Shown piece after piece: positions 34,679-42,933 of a stretch of DNA of 42,933 nt. Location: positions 1 to 42,933 of the forward strand of contig JNEM01009931.1 in the NCBI GenBank assembly GCA_000697335.1, written 5' to 3'. The stretch's first letter is position 1. Every line of letters starts with the position of its first letter. The notes under the pieces were generated by a model. That model saw nothing but the letters and a program-made list of their open reading frames with translations. It was not told the origin of the DNA and did no database searches. Source of the stretch: Conidiobolus incongruus B7586. Taxonomy: Eukaryota > Entomophthoromycota > Entomophthoromycetes > Entomophthorales > Conidiobolaceae. The translations under genes and the position numbers were made by a program.

Positions 34679-35114
34679 TGATGGAGAATAATCCTGTCAA
34701 TTACTCAAGAAACTCCGATTACCGCAGGATTCGAGAAGTCACATTGGAGATATCACACCCCATGAACTAGTTGATCCTATTACTTTCTGCCCGTAAGTTG
34801 TTCATGTCCACAAAAATCAACAATGGAACCTAATATAAGATTATCATAAGCAAATTAATAAACACATCCTTTTATCTTCATTTTCAAAAGTATACAATCT
34901 CTAAGTTTTCTCATAACACTCACAAAAAGTACTGAGTCGTGACGAGCGTGAGATATTTACTTTATTCAAAGAACCCGATTCGTAACAAGTCATTTTCACC
35001 TACTTTGGTGAACCCCAATAATTTCCCTTAATTACGTGGTAATTTATCGTTTACCACTGGCGATTCCCCGTTTAAGCTCGTAAAGCCCATTGTTGTCAGT
35101 GTTAACACCCGACA
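34679..35114 (-). mobile_element. Solo LTR-like relic, family 3, copy 2
   Basis: A 436-bp block that on the minus strand runs from TGTCGGGTGTTAACAC to ATTCTCCATCA, so the ends are TG...CA. It is flanked by TAAT on both sides (4-bp target duplication). Inverted partner of 31085-31528. Insertion is at or just beyond the end of DNA transposon copy C, so it is younger than that insertion. No internal domain adjoins. A fossil. Confidence 0.7.
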
Positions 35115-35118
35115 TAAT

Positions 35119-35633
35119 TATTAAAAAATTATATTAATATTTATATTTTTTTAATTATATTAATTATTAGTAAAGAATAAATTAATAAGATAATAAGAGA
35201 ATTTAAGTAAATATTTTTTTAATTTATTTAATTAAATAGAATTTTTTTATATTATTACGTAATAATATATTAAGAAATACTTAACTATTATAAGTAGATA
35301 TATTAAATTAAAAAATTTAAATATTCAATTTTGACTAACTATTTATACAAGCTTTAATCTTTTAAAAGTTTATTAAAGAAATTTTATTAATTTGTAAGTT
35401 TAAAAAGAATATTTAAAATTTTAATAATTTAAAAACTATCCAATATTAATTTAATAAATATATAATTTAGTAATTTTATTATTAATTTAATTAATTTTAT
35501 TAAATATTTGAATTTTATACCTGTTATATTGTTAATTTTTAAATAAAAAAATTTTGCACTATTTATTTAATTATAATACACCTATATTTAATATAAATTT
35601 TTTAAATAAAATTATGAAATATATAATTTATTA
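35119..35633. other. A+T-only stretch without recognised gene
   Basis: Long A/T runs only; no gene seen. Confidence 0.55.
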
Positions 35634-35813
35634 ATGCGATGTGTTGTAAAACTCCCTTGTTTACAGATCTATAGGTTTCAGGATGGTGAAGATTTGTATT
35701 TGAGCTATTATTATTGGAAGTCATTCTTTCTGATCAAAAAGGATTTTGTTAGATTCAATTCTAAAAAGGGTTCTCGAAACAAGTATCAAAACTGGGAGCG
35801 TTTTTTATTATAA
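35634..35813 (+). CDS. Short coding-like block, unrecognised (possible terminal exon or gene remnant)
   Basis: Fifty-nine codons from ATG to TAA, set in near-pure A/T sequence but with ordinary coding composition and varied residues. It reads MRCVVKLPCLQ, then IYRFQDGEDLYLSYYYW, KSFFLIKKDFVRF and YQNWERFLL. A good splice acceptor, cttgtttacag, ends just before IYRFQDG, so the better reading may be a terminal exon of 48 codons starting at 35667. A second short open piece (MGIYTMENATKILV) follows within 20 nt in a similar composition, then the A/T background resumes. No upstream exon was found. No family recognised; it could be the end of a decayed gene or of a transposon. Confidence 0.4.
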   Translation: MRCVVKLPCLQIYRFQDGEDLYLSYYYWKSFFLIKKDFVRFNSKKGSRNKYQNWERFLL

Positions 35814-36470
35814 TTCAATAAAATGGGTATTTATACTATGGAAAATGCAACTAAAATACTAGTTGCATCTATCAAAACAACATCTATTAACAAGAGCATG
35901 CCTTATTATATGACACTCATATACAACATGATGATTTTATAATATATATATTTCAATCAATATACCAATTCAGGATATAAAAATTTACTACAAATCTTTT
36001 GGATAATTGCATATTGAATAATTTGTAATTAATTGGAAATGAAATTTTCAAATTTGAAAAGTAATATGAATAATATAAAAGATATTAAATAACATATATT
36101 CATAATACCAGCTTATATATAGATTTAATAAAATACATCTATTTAAGTGTTAAATCAGTAATTTTTTACTATAATCATTTGAAACTCTAATAATTATAAA
36201 TTAATTCAATTTATTATATTAATTTATAATTAAATAAATATTTTATAAAATTTAATTTTTGATTTAATTCTTTTTTAAATCATAAAAAAAAGATAATTTA
36301 TTGAAATATTATAAAATATATTAATTATTTTATACATTTAAAATAAATTTTTTAATAATAAAAAAAATTTAAAATTAAAATAATTATTTAATTAATTTTA
36401 TTTTTTTAATAATCGTTATTTACATATTACGTAATATTAATATTAATTATAATCTATATATATCTATTAA
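35814..36470. other. A+T-rich stretch downstream of the chitin synthase gene
   Basis: The first 120 bases are mixed in composition and include an 8-bp hairpin (ATGCAACT/AGTTGCAT, about 35846-35869). The rest is A/T only and would hold the 3' flank of the chitin synthase. Confidence 0.5.
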
Positions 36471-39400
36471 TTATAGATTATTCGACTTGGATGTATAGTT
36501 GGGATCGAATATAGGTGCTGATTGAGGTAAGTCGGAGTTGATCGGTTGAACGTTACTAGTAGTAGGTGGTATTAATATGTTACTTTCGTTTATGTAGTGT
36601 GAGACACGCGAGAGGGTATGATTAGAACGTCTGAAATAAGGGTAATTACCAGGAGAACGCCATGGCATTTGCGAAAAATCAGCCGAAGTGTCAGTACCGT
36701 GTTGAGTGTAACATGTAGGAGGTCGAGATAATTCTGTTTCTGAGTTGAACCAAGACATGTGATTAGAGGTCATTAGTTGGGTTAAATTTTTTAATGTTAT
36801 GGGTGAAAGATAGCCAAGGGTATCAAGGAGATATTGTTTGGAATCATCGATATTGGAATCACTCTCATTGTTGATGAGGGTTTGATGTGATGTAAAATAG
36901 GCTAATGTTGTATCGGTGTTAGTGAATCTCTTATCTTGATTATTTGAATCAAGAAGTACGCTGGGTAGTACTATATTGTTTCCATACTCTGTCAAAGCCA
37001 AAGTAATCTTCTTGCGCTTTTCCCTTTCGTATTCAACCCATCGCTTCATAACAATACTTGAAGGATCAAATTCTTCATCTTTTTCACTTGCTCCATGTGT
37101 ATCTTTTCCTTTATCTCCATCAACCATTCTCGTTTGACCCCAAGTAAAATCATCAAAGTGCCAGAATGCATAAACTGGAAGGACAAAATTCCAGATCGGG
37201 AGAGATACCAAATAGATCAACATCCACCCCACATAACTAAGTCTTCTGGAGGTCATGAAAATTAAGATAGCTGGTAATCCCAGAATAACTGCAAGTAAAA
37301 TTAATGGAATCACTGGAACAGGGGGAACAAAGATTGCAACGCCAATAAGATAGAGTGTGAAGATAATTGCAGCAGGGAGTACAACAGTTCCAACCAATTC
37401 CATAAATATGACGAATTGCATGGAAAAGCAGAAAGTACCACACAATTCACGAGTGATCATCAGTTCTAATAAATTATGAACAGTGGAATTGATCCATCTT
37501 CTTCGCTGACTTAACAGTACGGAGAAAGTATCTGGAACTATAGTTTTACACACTGCTTGAGGTACAAAGATCAATTTTCTTGTCGGGAAAGTTCGCAACA
37601 TTAGGGTAGTCAAGAAGCGGTCTTCACCAAGCAATAGAAGGTTCTTTTGATGAAGAGTTTGAACCACATTTTCAGAATATTGATTAATGACATCTGGGTT
37701 GACCAGAATTGGAACCCAGTCGTCTTGCATTCCTTTTCTTACTTTAATCCTATACGCACAGAAGCACCCTGGTAGACATGTAACACCACCGAAGATGGAT
37801 TCAAATGCTTTGCTTAGATGGTGGCTGATGTAGTACTCAAATACCTGAATCATGGTCACCCAGCTGCCAGTCTTGTTTGCGATTTTTGTCTCTCCACAAA
37901 GACCCATGACCTTAGGATCTCTGGAAAAACATGCGATCATTCTAGTCAAAGAATCTGGATATACTTTTGTATCTGCATCCACCATCAAAACAGTCTCATA
38001 AACGTCAGGAGGTACTTTGGCAACATTCCAAATTGCATTGAACATTTCACTTTCCAATTCAGTCATGCGATCATTGAACATTACCTTTTGTAAGAAGCTC
38101 ATAAGAATCATTTGGCTGTCACGCTTACCACGATTGCCAGGTTTTGGAAGGTTTTGCTCATCTTTGGTTCCACATTTGACAACTAACACCATTGGAACTC
38201 TACCTCGGAAATGTGATGGTGATGCTGCAGCGAGTTCAGGATCTTGCTTTGAAGGGGCTGGAGGATTAGTCTGATAATAATAACCAGCGTATACTTTAGC
38301 CATATTTTCCCTTTTTGAATTTTCACCAATAGCGACATATTGATGGGGCTTCACATGTTCTGGAGGTATCACATAATCTTTCATCAGTGACAAACATATA
38401 TCGGGAGTGGAATCTTTATTTCCAGCTCCTTTGATTATTCCGTCAGCAACAACGAATAAAAGTTGATGACTGTTTGGATAGTCAGTATTTGCCAAAGAAT
38501 CTAAAGTTGATTTAATTCCTTCATAACCCTCTGAATAACACGTAACAAGTTGAATTGAGTAGGTTATTTGGAATCCAAGGCTATGCTCAATATTCATTGG
38601 TTCTATTATTTCTTGATCCTTTAATTTTCCTCCTTTGAAAAAGCGCTTTGTCTTACTAAATTCTGAACTGAGTGCCCCTAAGGAATATTTCGAAGTCCTG
38701 TTGGTATCATTGAGAGGATATGTAGTTATATTAGGGACATTAGATGGAATATCCGATGTACTACTCGGATTTGATGAAAAATATTGATCTTCTTCTGTCC
38801 ATGTTTCAATTTCTTGGAATCGTAACAATCGATCTTTATATGTTCGCTCATTCAAAGCACCCAATCTCCAGCTGACCACCCATCCAAAGAATACTGCTAA
38901 TGAGAATTTAGCTACAACCACTCCAATAATGACGAATAGACTCAGCCACATTATCACATCGCTGGCAATGCATCCCGGAGTTCTTGTATCTAGCATTCCT
39001 ACTCTTAATAGACTAATAATACATTGAGCTACATTAGGATGTAAATTTCTAAGGAAGAAACTAACATCTGTTCCAACATATGGCTTATCCAGATCCATCA
39101 GATCAGCCAATACTACCGACATACTTACTGTTCCCCTCAGCCACTTCAGGCGAGACAGGTCTATCACATGACTGCCAACCACAATGAGTTGATTTTCCCT
39201 GCGTTTAATATCCTTCCAAGTGTAGTACATGTCACCTACCTTTGGTAAATTCTTACTACTCTTAAAATTTAATCCAAAGTGGCATGCGGGATCAGTCGTA
39301 CTACCCTCAACAGGACCCGAAGAATAATAATCGATCGCGACACAAGGGAAGTATTTCGTAGGTTGATCAGTATTTTCATTTTCAATGGTCAATACACCGT

Positions 39401-40437
39401 TACAAACACCTGGATTATTCCTATCAATGGACTGGAATAGGAGTGAAAGATCTTTTGTTCCCGCGTCAAATGATGCATCATCCAATTTAAACCCTTCAGG
39501 ATGCTTATATTTTCCAATATCTACACCAGGGTGCTCAAATCTTGAAAAATCATAAACGTAACCATTTATCACAATTTCATTTTCTGTTAAACTTCCTACA
39601 TGAATCATACTTGAATGAGCTTGTGCTCCACAGAGTGCTTGTTGAATTCCAAAAGTTAGGAATCCTACTAAGAAACATAATATTAAAATAATGGTGACTA
39701 GTGCTACTTTCTCTCTCCACGCTTGCTGCACATTTGGATTAGTATAGCCAAAGCACTTGAGGATATATGGCGGGAAACAGCAGGTGAGCATCCAACTCGC
39801 AAGTTTCCAAAGACCGATCTTCTCCCCATCATGCTGGTTGATAAGCGGATGGTGGGGATGAGAGCGCATTCTACTCAATTTATTCGAGCGTGTGGAACCA
39901 TTTGATACCCACCTACGAATTTTCAATTGCTGAGGAGGTGCATTCGATTTTGACTTGGGATGATTTTCCGACATATTTCTGCTCAGCCTAAACGAATTTC
40001 TTCTCTTCTGCTCCTTGTCCTTTATACTGTCCAATGGATTGAATTTGCTCGGTGTACTCGTCTGTTTAATGATTGGAAATGAATCCGGTATCGCGTTGGG
40101 GTACTTGGATTTCATTTTGAAGAAATAATTGTCGCTTGCTGGAGGTATTGGATGCGTTGATTTAATACTCTCATTGGGTAAAAATGCTGCTCTTTCATTC
40201 GTCGTGGTATTAGTTTGTTTTGAAGTTGTACTTTGAGTCTTAGATTCATTAGAATCTGTTCTTGTAATAATCGAATCTCTACCTTCTAAAATTTGCTTAA
40301 TTATTCATGTTATTGCTAATATTAAATATAATGAGAATACCTGATGAAAAATTTTCATTGATAAAATAGCTTGAAATATTACTACTCTCATTATTGGATT
40401 GGTTTTTATTCTCTCTGGAATTATTATTACTAGTCAT
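36471..40437 (-). CDS. Chitin synthase, class IV (Chs3-like), two exons
   Basis: Exons 40341-40437 and 36471-40285, split by a 55-nt intron (GTATTC...TTTAG), give 1303 residues; the upstream exon adds 89 residues that stay in frame. The product polymerises UDP-GlcNAc into chitin at the plasma membrane. Order: a disordered basic N-terminus to about 190; a membrane helix near 225-249 (VALVTIILILCFLVGFLTF); a cytochrome b5-like segment near 265-330 (YVYDFSRFEHPG); a membrane pair near 475-507; and the family 2 glycosyltransferase core. Core motifs are TCYSEGYEG (614-622), VDADTKVYP with DAD at 802-804, LPGCFCAYR, GEDR (919-922) and QRRRW (959-963). Several C-terminal helices (about 981-1074) end at HFDDFTWGQTR, followed by a Ser/Asn-rich tail. 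All catalytic signatures are intact. No myosin motor is present, separating it from classes V/VII; length fits yeast Chs3 (1165) plus longer tails. Confidence 0.95.
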
Positions 40438-42144
40438 ATTATTTCACCTTTTTAATACGATATTAAAATATTTAATAATCAATCAAAAAGGCTTAAACCT
40501 GTATAATAATAATAATAATAATAATCCAATTCTTAATCAATAGCCAATTATTAAATAATTCAGGGAAAAAAGTACGCAAACTAAGTTAAAAATGATAAAT
40601 AAAATAAAAACTTCGAATTATCAAAATAAACACAGTGAAAAATAAAAACAAAGAAAAAATCAAAATCAGTCAAGGACCTACAATTGATTATATATTCCAA
40701 ACTTTTAATTATCTATTAATTGCTATTTTGGTTAGTTAACCCAATTTTCAAATGTTTGAATTAACTATTATGAAACGTTAGAAAAACAGTAAAACTCGAG
40801 TTAATATTATTTTTAATTGGAATGGGATTGATGAATGCCTGAATTTCATTGGTCAATCCATTGGAGATTTAGTGATTCGAACTCTTATGTTCATAGGCTT
40901 CAAATCCTTATTTCGAGGACTTGAGCGTGTTCATCCCCGCATTCGTTTACTCAATTCGATGTAAATTCCAAGTTGTCAAATTAGCAACTTTTAATTAATT
41001 GCAATGCCTTTTATTTCTATTGACATTTAGAATACCGCCTTTGAATTAATATTAGATTATATGTATTAATTCCCATAACAATAATTGCAATTACTTGTCT
41101 AAGAAGAATTCAAGGTAATCCAAATATCTTGGGATAAATTTTCCAAATTCCTAACTAGATCAAGTTAAAATTATCAAAATATTTATAAGGAAAATAAAAA
41201 TTTTATATTAAATGCTTTTTATGTTTGAAATCCACAGTACACTAATATAATTTTAGCGTCATTACTAAAATTTTATTTAGTTTCACTAATTTCATTTGAG
41301 TAGTGAATATTTTTGAATTATTTGTTTATTTTTATATTATTCAAGTTGGTACCTTATTAAAGTTAATTTGTAAACATTATCAAAAATTCATAGTTTTATT
41401 AATAGATATCATTTTTTATCTTTCAATTCAATTGCGTTCTATTATTATTATAATTGAATAGTACAAGTATTACTATTGAAGGATCAAACTGATTAATTTG
41501 TTTTAACTCAATAGCCCTCATCTGTAATCTTTATTTAGGCTGCATTATATTGTACAAAGTAGACTATAATCACGTCAAAGTTCAAAATATTGATATTAAA
41601 GTATATTATAATTGTGTATTATATTGATTCTAATTTAGATATCAGTTTCTAATCCGTTTTTTAAAGAAAAGATTATATAGATACCATTAGGTATTTTTCA
41701 TGGAATTTTAATACCAATCCAAAACATTGTTATTTTTGAAAAACTAAACTTAAATAGATTAGGGGAAATATTGAAATTCTAAATACTTCAATATTATTTG
41801 AGAAATAAGCATCAAACTCAAATCTATAACGTATTGATAATTCAATCTTTTTTTCATATATTTGTTATAACTATGATATAATTGATTAATATCCTTGTTA
41901 TTATATTGTATACCAATATTATTGTTTTTTAATATGTGAAAAAAATCTTTCATATAATATGGTATTATAGATTAAAAATTTCATATAATTTTAAATAGTG
42001 TATTTTATGTATTAATAAAATTCAATATAAACACTTTATAATATAATATAAATAATAAGTATATTCAAAATAGTTAAGAAATTAGTTGAATGTAAATACC
42101 AATTATTGAAATATTTTAAAGGTAAAATTTCTGAGGTATTTAAT
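40438..42144. other. Intergenic stretch upstream of the chitin synthase
   Basis: Putative promoter of the chitin synthase, without a clear TATA box. It holds a (TAA)n run at about 40502-40524 and a patch of ordinary composition at 40820-40990 (containing CGAGGACTTGAGCG and CATCCCCGCATTCG) with no open frame. The remainder is A+T-rich. Confidence 0.5.
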
Positions 42145-42420
42145 TTAAAATAATTTAAATTTATTGAGACTAAACAAATATGAATTGATCTGTGGTTCAG
42201 GGAGCCAGGAATAGTGCTCCTCTAGGGCATTAAATACATGAAGAGTCATCACAATTATTAATATTTTATACATGAATCCAGTCTTACTGCCAATTGAGAG
42301 TCCCAAAATATTACAAAAGAGGGTTGATACAAATAGAAAAGCATAGAGCATCATATACAATCCCAGAGGAAATGATGGAAAGTTAGGGTTGAACTTGTCA
42401 AGTATACTAGTTGTATACAT
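42145..42420 (-). CDS. Small membrane protein, unrecognised
   Basis: A 91-residue product with two hydrophobic segments, about 18-40 (FPLGLYMMLYAFLFVSTLF) and about 49-64 (FMYKILIIVMTLHVFN). The first ends at SIGSKTG, and the second is followed by a polar, aromatic stretch (ALEEHYSWLPEPQ). Its base composition is clearly richer in G and C than the flanks, which favours real coding. A five-codon upstream frame (ATGGATATGGTTCCTTAA) ends one base before the start. The last ten residues are A/T-encoded, and CCACAG at PEPQ could be a splice site, so the true C-terminus may differ. I do not recognise the family. Confidence 0.5.
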   Translation of the reverse strand: MYTTSILDKFNPNFPSFPLGLYMMLYAFLFVSTLFCNILGLSIGSKTGFMYKILIIVMTLHVFNALEEHYSWLPEPQINSYLFSLNKFKLF

Positions 42421-42933
42421 ATTAAGGAACCATATCCATATTATTTAATAAAGGTTATTTCTAATAATAGCAATATAATCTGTTTATAATAAAATGGTTT
42501 CATTAATAATTAATATAAATATTCTACTTGAAGTTAATACTTTAAATGAATGGGATATTTATATTAAGTTAGAGGAAAGGGGCTTATTAATCCAATGGTT
42601 AGAAGATAGGAGTTTCTTTGTCATTGAGGTTTTACAATTAGACTTATATAGTTATTGGGTAAATACAAGTATATTACAATAAAATTCAATATTTAATATT
42701 GAAAAAAATTAACTATTATATTCAAATTAAAATATTTGAATTAATATATATTATATTGACATAATAGTTAGCAATTAGTATGATAGATCTTATAATCTGA
42801 GTTTAATTCTCAATAAGAGTTTTAAGATATATAATTAATTTTTCAAAACAATATTATTATTAAGTACTTTAAAGTTAATTATATTTATATTAATTGATAT
42901 AATATTTTTAATATATTTTTATTCTTAATATAT
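42421..42933. other. Window edge, A+T-rich, with one weak open frame
   Basis: Contains a 62-codon plus-strand frame at 42494-42682 (with EWDIYIKLEERGLLIQWLED) of somewhat raised composition and no known family. It could be a gene fragment or a shadow. Nothing else is seen up to the window end. Confidence 0.35.

Noticed and set aside
37818-38274. Open frames of 91 and 85 codons on the plus strand
   Set aside because: Antisense shadows of the chitin synthase catalytic region.
1-42933. CRISPR arrays, rRNA, other tRNAs, prokaryotic operons
   Set aside because: No regularly spaced repeats, no rRNA core sequences and only one B box in cloverleaf context were seen.

Overview
The window looks like nuclear DNA of an early-diverging, very A+T-rich fungus. 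By eye about four of five bases are A or T, and G+C rises only in genes and in old repeats. Support comes from a Chs3-type chitin synthase, two secreted class 3 lipases of the Rhizomucor type, a tRNA-Pro(AGG) with the eukaryotic layout, spliceosomal introns of about 50 nt (GTAAGT...TAG), and TATA boxes placed about 36-55 nt before the start codon. A Mucoromycota or Zoopagomycota relative is my inference; the species is not identified.

Layout. 1-7.2 kb is mostly relics: a collapsed Tc1/mariner-type DNA transposon (1.6-2.9 kb, with part of another at 0.16-0.57 kb), a decayed copy of the kelch gene (3.6-4.3 kb), two solo LTR-like fossils, and a duplicated promoter/first-exon module (5.8-6.1 kb). 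8.4-10 kb holds an intact gene for a surface kelch protein with one membrane span (minus). 11.5-13.5 kb holds another LTR relic, the inverted second copy of the promoter module, and a mariner transposase fragment. 14.3-21.9 kb holds two paralogous secreted lipases pointing away from each other, with tRNA-Pro and a second TIR-element copy between them. 23.4-31.7 kb is a one-strand family of SABATH-type carboxyl methyltransferase copies: one intact three-exon gene, one decayed copy and one fragment cut by an LTR relic. 33.4-35.1 kb is a third TIR-element copy abutting an LTR relic. 36.5-40.4 kb is a two-exon chitin synthase gene (minus). The right edge has one small membrane-protein ORF of unknown role.

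How the genes fit together. The three accessory gene types (secreted lipase, surface kelch protein, small-molecule methyltransferase) each occur in more than one copy within 1-8 kb, and in two of the three the extra copies are decayed. That is what local duplication followed by loss in an accessory region would leave. Only the chitin synthase and the tRNA are clear housekeeping genes. No operon-like arrangement, CRISPR array or rRNA is visible. The most unusual items are the three-copy SABATH array, the inverted pair of promoter/first-exon modules, three LTR-like families with exact 4-bp target duplications, and a transposon family driven almost entirely to A and T.
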